From: Alphaproteobacteria bacterium
Lineage (GTDB): Bacteria; Pseudomonadota; Alphaproteobacteria; Rhodobacterales; Rhodobacteraceae
Assembly: GCA_030425925.1 (NCBI GenBank)
Contig: JAUHZO010000008.1
Span: forward strand, 1 to 64,000
DNA: 64,000 nt
Direction: 5' to 3'
The notes below the pieces were generated by a model that was not told where the DNA came from, ran no database searches, and saw only the letters and a list, made by a program, of their open reading frames with translations. The translations under genes and the position numbers were made by a program. This document shows, piece after piece, positions 16,925 to 27,088 of this stretch (position 1 is the stretch's first letter; every line of letters begins with the position of its first letter).

Positions 16925-18040
16925 TCAGGGCTTGGGCGGCAGGTCGGCCAGTTCCGCTTCGTAGGCTCCGTCCATCTGCGGGGTCAGGCCGTTCTGCGCC
17001 AGCGCCTCCGAGAACATGGTGCGCACCAGCGGCATCTCGTCGGCATAGTCGATCTGGTCGCCGCCGATGCGCTGGCTGATCCAGGCCTTGGGCACGCCCT
17101 GTGCATTGCGGATCGCCACGCCTTCATACTTGAACGCCAGATAGCGCGCCGGCGTGGTGCCGGTGTTGAAGTGCTGGTGATACCACATGTTGGGCGGCAC
17201 GATCATGCTGCCCGGCTTCCAGTCATAGCGCTGCGGCTCGGCCCCTTCGGGCCACATCAGGCTGTAGCCCTCGCCCGACAGGATGATCACATGCGCGCCC
17301 GGTCCGTGGCGGTGGCATTTCTTGTAGGTACCCACCGGGAACTGGCTGATATGGCTGTTCATCGAGCATTTGGCCAGCTGGAACCGGATATGCCCACCGC
17401 CTGCGCCGCGCTCCTTGGCCTCGATCAGCGGCAGGTTCACCGCATCGGCCACGAAATTCGTTTCCAGCAGCAGGCCCTTGGTTTCCTTCGATTCCGCAAA
17501 GTAATCCGGCTCGCCGTTGAAGCGGTCCTTGAAGTCATAGCTGGTGCCGAACAGGAAGTCCGGGTCTTCGAACACGTTCATGATCGGCGGCATGTTGGTC
17601 ACCGCCACATAGCGCGCCGGTTCGCTGCCCGAGCCGTTGAAATGCTGGTGGCTGGCGTTCAGCGGAATGCCGAAGATCGCGCCGGGGCCCCATTCAAAGC
17701 TGATCTTGTTGCCCTTGTCGTCCCACACCATGGTCGAGCCGCGGCCCGACAGGATCAGCACGGTTTCCTCGAACAGCTGGCGATGCGGCGCCAGCTTGCC
17801 GCCCGGGGCGATCTCCATCACGTAGCAGTCGTTCGAGGTGCGGCTGGCGTCGTGGTTGAGATACACCGCCCGGCCGCCGCGCCGCGCCCAGGGCTTGACC
17901 TCGATCTCGTGCAGCGAGGGCACGTAATTGCCGTTGACGATGTCCAGCCCTTCGCCCGCGATGAAGCGGGAATAGGGCGTTTCCTTTTCGGTCTTGAACT
18001 TGGCAGCCAGCGATTCCGAGACCAGTGCATCCCTTGCCAT
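16925..18040 (-). CDS. double-domain cupin (gentisate dioxygenase-like), copy 1
   Basis: A 371-residue bicupin. Domain 1 has His86, Gln88 (in place of the second His), Glu91/92 and His131; domain 2 has His243, His245, His250 and His288/290 (CHRHGPGAH and YHQHFN), a 3-His site typical of gentisate 1,2-dioxygenase-type enzymes. It is first in the operon with the Rieske oxygenase, unknown protein, HupE, His-rich protein and permeases, and divergent from the EutA-like gene. Ring opening of a dihydroxylated aromatic acid is the leading guess. Its metal may not be Fe2+, given the adjacent Ni/Co genes. Confidence 0.85.
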   Translation of the reverse strand: MARDALVSESLAAKFKTEKETPYSRFIAGEGLDIVNGNYVPSLHEIEVKPWARRGGRAVYLNHDASRTSNDCYVMEIAPGGKLAPHRQLFEETVLILSGRGSTMVWDDKGNKISFEWGPGAIFGIPLNASHQHFNGSGSEPARYVAVTNMPPIMNVFEDPDFLFGTSYDFKDRFNGEPDYFAESKETKGLLLETNFVADAVNLPLIEAKERGAGGGHIRFQLAKCSMNSHISQFPVGTYKKCHRHGPGAHVIILSGEGYSLMWPEGAEPQRYDWKPGSMIVPPNMWYHQHFNTGTTPARYLAFKYEGVAIRNAQGVPKAWISQRIGGDQIDYADEMPLVRTMFSEALAQNGLTPQMDGAYEAELADLPPKP

Positions 18041-18114
18041 CGTTCCCCCCTTGCCGCGGGCCCGGCAGGCCCCCTGGATTTTCCGTTGCAAAAACCATAC
18101 GCCGGGCGGTAGGG

Positions 18115-18147
18115 TCCCGTCAATGGACCGGCGATCCACATAGAGGA
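18115..18147. promoter_or_regulatory. operator-like site C (perfect four half-sites)
   Basis: TCC 18115, GGA 18125, TCC 18135 and GGA 18145 are spaced exactly 10 bp, making two adjacent palindromes in the gap between the divergent double cupin and the EutA-like gene. The last half-site also contains the ribosome site of the latter. It is the best example of the motif. Confidence 0.7.
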
Positions 18148-18154
18148 ACGCGAA

Positions 18155-19900
<1,746 letters not shown>

Positions 19901-19956
19901 GCGCCATGGGCTGGCAGGGCGATGCAATTGACACCGGACCGGACAGGCGGGATTAT

Positions 19957-19979
19957 GGAACATGGTTCTATTTAGCGGA
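19957..19979. promoter_or_regulatory. operator-like site J upstream of iclR
   Basis: GGA 19957, TCT 19967 and GGA 19977 are 10 bp apart; the first two halves form the near-palindrome ATGGAACATGGTTCTAT. It lies 11 nt before the IclR-type gene, suggesting autoregulation. Confidence 0.55.
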
Positions 19980-19989
19980 ACGATTGCCC

Positions 19990-20853
19990 ATGTCTGAGAC
20001 CCAGCCCCCGCCCACCGCCGGGCCCGAAGCCGATGCCGTCACGGGCCGCAAGGAGGTCAACCGCAACCCGCGGCGCGACAACTCGCGCCTGTCCTCGGTC
20101 ACCACGGCGATCCACCTGCTCAAGACCTATACTCAGGAAGAGGACGAGCTGGGCATCAGCGAACTGGCCAAGCGGCTGGGCGTGGCGAAAAGCACCGTGC
20201 ATCGCCTGGCCACCGCACTGCTGGAAGAGGGCTTTCTGCAGCAGAACCCCGAGAACGGCCGCTACCGGCTGGGCGTGGGGCTGTTCTCGCTGGGCTCGCT
20301 GGTGCGCGCGCGGCTCGACGTGACGGCGGAATCGAAACACATCCTCAACGAACTGCGCGAAAAGACGCAGGAAAACGTGCGGCTTGCGGTGCTGGAACGG
20401 CAAAGCGTGGTCTTCCTGCACGATTTCGAATCGCCCCAGACCCTGCGCCTGCGCTCCGGCACCGGCCAGCTGCGCCCGGCCTTCTGCACCGCCGAGGGGC
20501 TGTGCCTGCTGTCGGGCCTGCGCGAGGCCGAGATGGCGAAATTCATGCACTATCCCCGCCCCGCACGCACCGCCAAGACCATCACCGACGAGACCGAGCT
20601 GCGCAGCCGCATCCGCCGGGTCAAGACGCAGGGCTACGCCACCGAGGACGAGGACTGCGACGAGGGCACCCGCTGCATCGCCGCACCGATCTACAACGGC
20701 GATGGCCGCATCGTCGCCGCACTGGGGGTGGCCGGGCCGCGGGTGCGCATCCGAAAGAGCCAGTTCCCGCGCATGGCCCCTTTGGTCATCGAGGCTGCGC
20801 TGCAAGTGTCGCAGCGGCTGGGCTATTCCCGCCATCAACCGCTTTACATCTGA
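19990..20853 (+). CDS. IclR-family transcriptional regulator
   Basis: A 287-residue regulator. Residues about 35-100 are the winged HTH (LGISELAKRLGVAKSTVHRL) and the rest is the IclR effector domain (FCTAEGLCLLSGL, EDEDCDEGTRCIAAPIY). The start at 19990 places the start just after site J. IclR members such as PcaU, PobR and PcaR govern aromatic catabolism and bind triple 10-bp half-sites, which matches the motif spread through the window. This is therefore the best candidate master regulator. It is followed 18 nt later by the ferredoxin reductase. Confidence 0.9.
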   Translation: MSETQPPPTAGPEADAVTGRKEVNRNPRRDNSRLSSVTTAIHLLKTYTQEEDELGISELAKRLGVAKSTVHRLATALLEEGFLQQNPENGRYRLGVGLFSLGSLVRARLDVTAESKHILNELREKTQENVRLAVLERQSVVFLHDFESPQTLRLRSGTGQLRPAFCTAEGLCLLSGLREAEMAKFMHYPRPARTAKTITDETELRSRIRRVKTQGYATEDEDCDEGTRCIAAPIYNGDGRIVAALGVAGPRVRIRKSQFPRMAPLVIEAALQVSQRLGYSRHQPLYI

Positions 20854-20871
20854 CGAACGGGGCAGACCGCC

Positions 20872-21870
20872 ATGCCGACCATCACCAATGACCGCGACGG
20901 AACCCGGTTCGACTGCGCCCCCGGCGATACCGTGCTGCGGGCCGCGCTGCGCGCCGGGCTGGGCATGTCCTATTCCTGCAATGTCGGCTCGTGCGGCAAT
21001 TGCCGGTTCGACCTGATCGAGGGCGCGGTCCACCATGCCCGCGCGGACGCCCCCGCCTGGTCCGAGCGTGACCGGGCGCGCAACCGCTGGCTGGGATGCC
21101 AGGCGGTGCCGGACGGGGAGTGCCGGGTGAAGTTCCGCCCCGATCCCGCCGCGGTCAGCCGCGACCGCCCGCAGCAGCGTCGTGCCGAAATCGTCTCGGT
21201 CACGCCGGTGACGCGGGACATCTCGGATTTCGCGTTGCGCATCGAGGGCGAGGACAGCTTTCGCCCGGGGCAATACGCCCTGCTGCACGCGCCGGGGATC
21301 GCCGGGGGGCGGCCCTATTCCATGGCCAATACCGGCGGCGAAGACGGGATCTGGCGTTTTCTGATCAAGCGCGTGCCGGGCGGTGCCCTGACCGGCTGGC
21401 TGTTCGACGAGGCCGCCCCCGGTGCCACGCTGGACCTGGACGGCCCCTATGGCACCGCCTGGCTGCGCGAGGAGGCGGAGGAAGAGATCGTGCTTCTGGC
21501 CGGGGGCTCGGGCCTGTCGCCCATGGTGTCCATCGCCCGGGGCGCGGCGGCGGCCGGATTGCTGGAGCGGACCCGGCTGCATTTCTTCTATGGCGGCCGC
21601 GCCGAGCCCGATCTCTTCGATCCCGGTGCGGTGCTGGGTGCCGATCTGGCATCGCGCGTGAGCTTCACCGCCGCCCTGTCCGAACCCGCGGCAGGCTGGA
21701 CCGGAGAGAGCGGGCTTTTGCCCGAGGTGGTGCGCACCCGTCTGGGCGCGGCACTGGGCGGCGCGCGGCTCTACTTTGCCGGCCCCCCCGCCATGAGCCA
21801 GGCGGTGCAGGTGATGGCGCACGAGGCCGGCCTGACGCCCGACCGGATACATTTCGACGAATTCTACTAG
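20872..21870 (+). CDS. ferredoxin-NAD(P)H reductase of an aromatic oxygenase system
   Basis: A 332-residue reductase with an N-terminal plant-type [2Fe-2S] domain (Cys36, Cys41, Cys44, Cys76) followed by FAD (RPYSMAN) and NAD (LAGGSGLSPM, YFAGPPAMS) domains, ending FDEFY. This domain order is that of benzoate and toluate dioxygenase reductases, not of FMN-type phthalate dioxygenase reductase. It would transfer electrons from NADH to the Rieske oxygenase, directly or through the ferredoxin at 32725. Downstream gene starts 17 nt after. Confidence 0.9.
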   Translation: MPTITNDRDGTRFDCAPGDTVLRAALRAGLGMSYSCNVGSCGNCRFDLIEGAVHHARADAPAWSERDRARNRWLGCQAVPDGECRVKFRPDPAAVSRDRPQQRRAEIVSVTPVTRDISDFALRIEGEDSFRPGQYALLHAPGIAGGRPYSMANTGGEDGIWRFLIKRVPGGALTGWLFDEAAPGATLDLDGPYGTAWLREEAEEEIVLLAGGSGLSPMVSIARGAAAAGLLERTRLHFFYGGRAEPDLFDPGAVLGADLASRVSFTAALSEPAAGWTGESGLLPEVVRTRLGAALGGARLYFAGPPAMSQAVQVMAHEAGLTPDRIHFDEFY

Positions 21871-21887
21871 GCCCGCGAGGAGACCCC

Positions 21888-22709
21888 ATGCACAAGGTGA
21901 CCATCCCCGCCCTGCACGCGATGAAGCGCGAGGGGCAGAAAATCTTTGGCGTGGTGGCCTGGGATACCCATATGGCCGCGATTGCAGACCGCGTGGGGGT
22001 CGAGATCGTCTCGGTGGGCGACACGGTGGGCAAGAACCTCTGGGGTCACGACACCATGTTCGAGATCACCATGGACGAGATGATCACCGTCACCCGTGCC
22101 GTGCGGCGCGGGGTGAAACGCGCGCTGGTCAGTGCCGATTTCCCCTACGGCCCCTTGCAGGAAGGGGCGGATGCCGCGGTGCGCGCGGCGATCCGCTTTG
22201 TCAAGGAGGCCGGGGTCGACCTGATCAAGCTTGATGGCGCGGCGGATTATCCCGAGGCGGTCACGGCGCTGACCCGCGCGGGCATTCCTGTCTGGGCGCA
22301 ATTCGGCCTGACGCCCCAGACCGCGCTGGCCCTCGGCATCCCCTACGAGAACCAGGCCGGGGCCGAGGCGCGCGCACCCGAGGGCATGGAGGCCCGCCTG
22401 ATCGAGGAGGCGCGCATGCTGGAGGCCGCGGGCGCGGTGCTGCTGGACTTCACCAATTCCGGCCCGGTAGTGGGTCCGAAGGTGGTGGAGGCGGTCAGCG
22501 TGCCGGTGATCGGCGGCTTTGGCGGCGGCCCCTGGCTTGACGGGCGCGTCCGCCTGGCCCAGGCGGCAGTGGGCTACAACGTTGCCGCGCTGGACCGCGC
22601 GCCCTCTGGCTACGCCAATGTCGCGCAGGTGATTCACGACGCGCTGGCCGAATGCGCGGGCGATGTGCGCGACGGCCGCCAGATCAAGGGACAGCCGGGA
22701 GGACGCTGA
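21888..22709 (+). CDS. PanB-family (ketopantoate hydroxymethyltransferase-like) enzyme
   Basis: A 273-residue TIM barrel related to PanB. The metal-binding Asp residues are kept (VGDTVGKN, SADFPYG) and so is the substrate lysine region (IKLDGA), but the catalytic Glu of the late VLE motif appears as Asp in LLDFTNSG. True pantoate synthesis is therefore doubtful. The gene is in an operon with IclR, reductase and a hydrolase, suggesting aldol or retro-aldol chemistry on a 2-oxo acid from the pathway. Stop overlaps the next start by 1 nt (TGATG). Confidence 0.75.
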   Translation: MHKVTIPALHAMKREGQKIFGVVAWDTHMAAIADRVGVEIVSVGDTVGKNLWGHDTMFEITMDEMITVTRAVRRGVKRALVSADFPYGPLQEGADAAVRAAIRFVKEAGVDLIKLDGAADYPEAVTALTRAGIPVWAQFGLTPQTALALGIPYENQAGAEARAPEGMEARLIEEARMLEAAGAVLLDFTNSGPVVGPKVVEAVSVPVIGGFGGGPWLDGRVRLAQAAVGYNVAALDRAPSGYANVAQVIHDALAECAGDVRDGRQIKGQPGGR

Positions 22710-23560
22710 TGCCATTCGCCGAAATCGACGGGATCGCCACCCATTACGAGGTCAGGGGCGACGGACCGCCGCTGCTGATGTTTGCGCCGGGGGGTTTTGA
22801 CGCGCAGATCGGGAAATGGTCCGATCTGGGGGTCTACAAGCGCATCCGCCTGCTGGACCACCTGCCGCAGCATTTCACCTGCATCCTGTTCGACCGGCGC
22901 GAGAACGGTGCCTCGGGCGGTCGGGTGGAGCACATCACATGGGCGCATTACGCAGCGCAGGGGGCCGGGCTTCTGGATCATCTGGGCATCGCGCGGGCGC
23001 ATCTGATGGGCGGCTGCATGGGCTGCTGCCCGGTGACCGCCCTTGCGGTGGCCCATCCCGAACGGGTCGCCTCGATGGTGCTCTACTGGCCGGTGGGCGG
23101 CGCGGCCTACCGGATCAACGGCCATCTGCGCTTTGCCCGGCATCTGGCCCATGTGGCCGATCACGGCATGCAGGGCGTGGTGGACCAGGTGCGGAGCCAT
23201 GACAAGAACTTCAGCGCCGATCCCCGCGGCGGCCCGTGGGGCGAGCCGATCCGGCGGTCCGACGCCTTTGCCGAAGCCTATGCCGCGCTGGATCCCGCGC
23301 GCTATCAGCACATGGTGCTGGCGATGATGCGCGGGCTGCTGGATCGCGACACCGCTCCGGGGGCCGAGCCGGAGGACCTGATGGCGCTGGACATCCCGGC
23401 ATTGATCGTGCCGGGCGCGGATGGCGCACATGCCACCTCGGCTGCGCGCTATCTGCAGGAATGCCTGAGCGGGTCGCAATACTGGGACGTCCCGCCCGAC
23501 GGCCAGACCGAAGCCACCGCCCCGCCCCGCATCCTGGACTTCCTGACCGCCTTGTCCTGA
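22709..23560 (+). CDS. alpha/beta hydrolase with cysteine at the nucleophile elbow
   Basis: A 283-residue alpha/beta-hydrolase-fold protein. The nucleophile elbow reads GGCMGC, placing Cys103 where Ser is usual, as in dienelactone hydrolases. FDRRENGASG and a late Asp (VPGADGAH) fit the fold; the terminal His is not certain. The gene overlaps the PanB-like stop by 1 nt. A role in hydrolysing a ring-fission product, lactone or thioester is inferred from context. Confidence 0.82.
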   Translation: MPFAEIDGIATHYEVRGDGPPLLMFAPGGFDAQIGKWSDLGVYKRIRLLDHLPQHFTCILFDRRENGASGGRVEHITWAHYAAQGAGLLDHLGIARAHLMGGCMGCCPVTALAVAHPERVASMVLYWPVGGAAYRINGHLRFARHLAHVADHGMQGVVDQVRSHDKNFSADPRGGPWGEPIRRSDAFAEAYAALDPARYQHMVLAMMRGLLDRDTAPGAEPEDLMALDIPALIVPGADGAHATSAARYLQECLSGSQYWDVPPDGQTEATAPPRILDFLTALS

Positions 23561-23626
23561 CATGAAAATGCCTGTCGGATCAGCGATCTGGCAGGCGATC
23601 TTCGGGCGATGCCGCAACTTTCCCGG

Positions 23627-24571
23627 TCAGCCGACGCGCTCCAGCAGGTCGGCGGCAAAGAGCGTGTCCAGCGCCTGCGGCGCGGGCACGATCCGTTGCG
23701 ACACCGCGGCCTGCATCAGCGTCTCCAGCACAGCCAGGTTGGGCGCAATGCCGTAGGGCAGCGGGTCGTCATGCGTCTCCATCACCGCCTGGTGCACCTT
23801 GTCGGTGGCCGCCGGCTCGGCGATGCGCCCGGCGCGCAGATCGTCAAGATACAGCCGCTTGGACTGCACGAAGGCGTCGAACATTTGCGTGGCAAGATCG
23901 GGATGCGCCTCGTGCACCTCGCGGCGCAGCACGATCAGGTGGTTGATGGGATAAAGACCGCGGTCGCGAAAGGCCTGCAGCCCGGCGGCAAAGGCGTCGT
24001 CGATCAGCGGTGCCAGCCCCTCCCCCGTGCCCGGCATCCCTACCGCCGCGGGCAAGGTGCCGCTGGCCAGCTGCTCTTCCAGCGTGCCGCTGCCGCCCAG
24101 TTCCTCGACATTGGCGGGGCGGACAAACTCCGCAACATGTTCGTCATCCGACCGCGCCCAGGTGATGCGGTCCAGGTCGACACCGTAGTCCATCGCCAGG
24201 ATCGCCCGCGCCCAGACCCCCGTCGTCACCGTGTAGCCGCGGTTGACGCCGACCCGGCGCCCTTCAAGGTCCTTCGGCGCGGCGATGTCGGACGTGGCCG
24301 CCCGCGCCATGGACTTGTGGTGGAAATCGCGCACCAGAAAGATCGGCAGACCCACCAGGTCCGACCCGTGCGCGCGGGCGCACAGGAACGTGGTCAGCGC
24401 CATTTCCGAGACGTCATACGCGCCGTCCCGCACCATCCGGCGAAAGGCACGCGGCAGCGGTGCCACCTCTTCAAAGGCCAGATCGTAATCCGGCAGCGTC
24501 ACCGCACCCGTCTTGAGCGCGCGGTTGTTGCCCTGGCTGCGGGTCACCATGGTGATCGTGGTCCTGGTCAT
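23627..24571 (-). CDS. 4,5-dihydroxyphthalate decarboxylase-like protein, copy 2
   Basis: A 314-residue cytoplasmic protein with a binding-protein-like fold, related to the copy at 9294-10283: it shares the VHEAHPDLATQMFDAFVQSKR region and a conserved N-terminal strand. No signal peptide. The start at 24571 has GAGGGAAAG upstream. It lies 35 nt after the small DPDCC protein, on the minus strand, divergent from the alcohol dehydrogenase operon. Two divergent copies suggest two different hydroxylated aromatic carboxylates. Confidence 0.72.
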   Translation of the reverse strand: MTRTTITMVTRSQGNNRALKTGAVTLPDYDLAFEEVAPLPRAFRRMVRDGAYDVSEMALTTFLCARAHGSDLVGLPIFLVRDFHHKSMARAATSDIAAPKDLEGRRVGVNRGYTVTTGVWARAILAMDYGVDLDRITWARSDDEHVAEFVRPANVEELGGSGTLEEQLASGTLPAAVGMPGTGEGLAPLIDDAFAAGLQAFRDRGLYPINHLIVLRREVHEAHPDLATQMFDAFVQSKRLYLDDLRAGRIAEPAATDKVHQAVMETHDDPLPYGIAPNLAVLETLMQAAVSQRIVPAPQALDTLFAADLLERVG

Positions 24572-24606
24572 CTTTCCCTCGTCTTGCCCCTTGTGTTGCA
24601 TGTCCC

Positions 24607-24897
24607 TCAGCAGCAGTCCGGATCGCCATCGTCGATCAGGGCGGGCAGCAGCCAGGCCACGGGCAGGTCGTCGCGCGTGACCGCTGCCACCGGCTTGAAC
24701 AGTTTCAGCCGGTAGCGCAAGTCGTCCTTCCAAAACCGCAGCACCGTCAGCCGGGCGGGCAGGCCGGGCTGGGTGCCCGGCTCTTCCGAAACCAGCACAA
24801 TGTCATGCGGCACAAGGCCGAAATGCGCCCGGATCAGCGCCTCGGCCCGGTCCAGATCATCCAGCCGGTCCGGAGCCACCGCCAGCCGCCGGAACAT
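24607..24897 (-). CDS. 96-residue protein ending in Asp-Pro-Asp-Cys-Cys
   Basis: I do not recognise this family. It is a small soluble protein with basic and aromatic residues in the middle (FWKDDLRYRLKLFK) and the only two cysteines at the extreme C-terminus, after an acidic stretch (DDGDPDCC). A terminal Cys-Cys could bind metal or carry sulfur. It is divergent from the operon containing a COG0523 metal-chaperone GTPase and shares the operator-like region with it, so a metal or redox accessory role is an inference. Confidence 0.65.
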   Translation of the reverse strand: MFRRLAVAPDRLDDLDRAEALIRAHFGLVPHDIVLVSEEPGTQPGLPARLTVLRFWKDDLRYRLKLFKPVAAVTRDDLPVAWLLPALIDDGDPDCC

Positions 24898-24942
24898 CGC
24901 ACCCCCCGTTTCGCGAAACCTTGTCCGCTGCCTGCAAGGGGT

Positions 24943-24975
24943 TCCGCCATGCAGAACCCCGTTCTTGAATGCAGT
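24943..24975. promoter_or_regulatory. operator-like site K (10-bp phased half-sites)
   Basis: TCC 24943, AGA 24953, TCT 24963 and AGT 24973 follow the 10-bp phase with one mismatch in most halves (GGTTCC, AGAACC, GTTCTT). It lies 48 nt before the alcohol dehydrogenase start and 46 nt before the divergent small gene. Confidence 0.5.
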
Positions 24976-25022
24976 CTCCCCATTTGCTAGCCATGGGTCA
25001 ACCGGGAAGTGGAGGGCCAGCC

Positions 25023-26126
25023 GTGACAGAAACCGTTCTTGCCGCCGTGCGCACAGGGCCGGAGCGCACCGAGTTCCGCGAGTATCCCATGCCCGACATC
25101 CCCGACGAAGGCGCGCTGCTGCGGGTCGAGGTGGCGGGCATCTGCGGCACCGATGTCAAGTTCTACGCCAAGCCGCCGATCGACGATCCGGTGATCATGG
25201 GGCACGAGAACATCGGCTACATCGCCAAGGCCGGAAAGACCTTTCAGAAGCGCCGCGGGCTCAAGGAAGGGGATCTGGTCTTTGTCGAGCATTATGTCGG
25301 CTGCATGGCCTGCGAGCATTGCCACCGCGGCGACTACCGGCTGTGCATGGCCACCGACTGGCGCAAGAACCCCGATGGCCTGCGCTTTGGCTACACCTCG
25401 GCGGCCCGCGCGCCGCATCTGTGGGGCGGGTTTGCGCAGTACATGTACCTGCCGTGGAATTCGGTGATCCACAAGGTGCCCGACGGGCTGTCGCCGGAAC
25501 TGGCGGGGGTGGTCACGCCCATGGCCAACGGCATCCAGTGGGCGCTGTTCGATTGCGGCGTGGGGTATGACAGCCGCGTCCTGGTGCAGGGCCCCGGCCA
25601 GCAGGGGCTGAGCCAGGTGGTCTCGGCCCGTCAGGCCGGGGCTTCGCTGATCATCGTCACCGGCACGTCGAAAGACACCAAGCGGCTGGAAGTGGCGCGC
25701 AAGCTGGGGGCGGACTACACCATCAATGTCGATGCCGAAGACCCGGTTGCGCGCATCCATGACATCACCGGCGGCGAAGGGGTCGACGTCTCGCTCGACT
25801 GCACCGCAGGCGCGGGCACGATCCCCGTGCTGCTCGGGCTCGAGGCGCTGAAGCGCAAGGGCGGCACGCTGCTGCTGCAGCAGGAGGTGGGCGAGTTCCC
25901 GAACTTCCCCATCGCCAAGCTGTGCAACAAGTACGTCACCGTGAAATGCGCCCGCGGACACAATTACGAAAGCTGCGAACTGGCGCTGAAGCAGCTGAAT
26001 TCCGACCGCTTTCCGCTGGACCTGATCACCACGCACCGGTTTGGCCTGAAGGACACGCATGACGCCATCAAGGCGGTGGGCGGCTCGGGCGACGTGATCC
26101 ACGTCTCGCTGATGCCCTGGGCATGA
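25023..26126 (+). CDS. zinc-dependent alcohol dehydrogenase (MDR family)
   Basis: A 367-residue medium-chain dehydrogenase. The catalytic zinc ligands appear in AGICGTD and GHENIG, and the structural-zinc loop in CMACEHCHRGDYRLC. The nucleotide loop is QGPGQQGLS. The start is taken as GTG at 25023 because GGAGGG lies 6 nt upstream; an ATG at 24992 would add 10 residues without such a site. It is first of four overlapping genes with a COG0523 GTPase and the ligK/ligJ-like genes. The oxidised alcohol or reduced semialdehyde is not identifiable. Confidence 0.88.
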   Translation: MTETVLAAVRTGPERTEFREYPMPDIPDEGALLRVEVAGICGTDVKFYAKPPIDDPVIMGHENIGYIAKAGKTFQKRRGLKEGDLVFVEHYVGCMACEHCHRGDYRLCMATDWRKNPDGLRFGYTSAARAPHLWGGFAQYMYLPWNSVIHKVPDGLSPELAGVVTPMANGIQWALFDCGVGYDSRVLVQGPGQQGLSQVVSARQAGASLIIVTGTSKDTKRLEVARKLGADYTINVDAEDPVARIHDITGGEGVDVSLDCTAGAGTIPVLLGLEALKRKGGTLLLQQEVGEFPNFPIAKLCNKYVTVKCARGHNYESCELALKQLNSDRFPLDLITTHRFGLKDTHDAIKAVGGSGDVIHVSLMPWA

Positions 26127-27088
26127 CGCGCCCGGCCCGCCTGCCCGTGACGGTGGTGACCGGCGCGCTGGGGTCGGGCAAGACCACGCTGGTCAACCAC
26201 CTGATCCGCCATGGCGGGCGGCGACTGGCGGTGATCGTGAACGAATTCGGCCAGATCGGCATCGACGGCGCGCTGATCGACAGCGGCCGCGAAGAGCTGA
26301 TAGAGCTGTCCTCGGGCTGCATCTGCTGCGTGGTGCGCGGCGATCTGATCCGCACGCTGCGCAGGCTGGACGTGGCCGCCGATGCGGTGGTGATCGAAAC
26401 CACGGGCCTGGCCGATCCCGGCCCGGTGATCCAGACCTTCCTTGCCGATCAGCAACTGGCCGGCCGCTACGTGCTCGACACTGTGGTGACGGTGGTGGAC
26501 GCGCTGCATGGCGCACAGGCGCTGGAGGCGGCGGACATGCAGGCGCAGGTGGCGCTGGCCAGCGTGCTGCTGCTGAACAAGGCAAGCGAGGCGGCGGACA
26601 CGGCCGCGCTGGAGGCGCGTCTGCGCGCCCTCAACCCGCATGCCGCGCTGCACCGGATCGACCGCGGCCGCGCCGATCCGGCGCTGGTGCTGGACACGCA
26701 GGGCTTTGCGCTGGAGCGCATCGGCGGGCTGCCCGCCACCCCGCCCGCGCATGATCACGGCCCCGGCGGCATCCACGCCGTCAGCCTGACCGGCGGAACG
26801 CTGGACGCCGCCCGGGTGGAGGCCTGGCTGAGCGCCCTTCTGCAGGTGCACGGGGCCGACATCCTGCGCACCAAGGGGGTGCTGCGGGTGGCCGGGGATC
26901 CGCGCCCTCTGGTGGTCCAGGCCGTGCACATGATGCTCGAAGGGGATTTCCTTGACGGACGCGCCACGCCAGAGGAAAGCCGGATCGTATTCATCGGCCG
27001 CCATCTCGACGAACCCGCGCTGCGTGCCGGGTTTGCGGGCTGCGCCGTCCAGCCAAGCAAGGGAGACAGACCATGCCCATCGTCGTGA
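26123..27088 (+). CDS. COG0523/CobW-family GTP-binding metal chaperone
   Basis: A 321-residue G3E GTPase. Walker A is GALGSGKTT (14-22), and the family metal-binding CxCC motif is GCICCVV (Cys66, Cys68, Cys69), with EFG and NKAS switch and base-recognition segments. A short His pair (AHDHGPG) lies between domains. Such proteins deliver Zn, Co, Ni or Fe to target enzymes. The gene overlaps the Zn-alcohol dehydrogenase by 4 nt and the aldolase gene by 16 nt, so metal delivery to one of the co-encoded enzymes or to the cupins is likely. Confidence 0.88.
   Translation: MTRPARLPVTVVTGALGSGKTTLVNHLIRHGGRRLAVIVNEFGQIGIDGALIDSGREELIELSSGCICCVVRGDLIRTLRRLDVAADAVVIETTGLADPGPVIQTFLADQQLAGRYVLDTVVTVVDALHGAQALEAADMQAQVALASVLLLNKASEAADTAALEARLRALNPHAALHRIDRGRADPALVLDTQGFALERIGGLPATPPAHDHGPGGIHAVSLTGGTLDAARVEAWLSALLQVHGADILRTKGVLRVAGDPRPLVVQAVHMMLEGDFLDGRATPEESRIVFIGRHLDEPALRAGFAGCAVQPSKGDRPCPSS

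Noticed and set aside
14858-18112. A 1084-codon plus-strand open frame opposite the Rieske and double cupin genes
   Set aside because: It is an artefact of high GC with few stops. Its product is low-complexity Arg/His/Gly and matches no family, whereas the minus strand encodes clear Rieske and cupin proteins.
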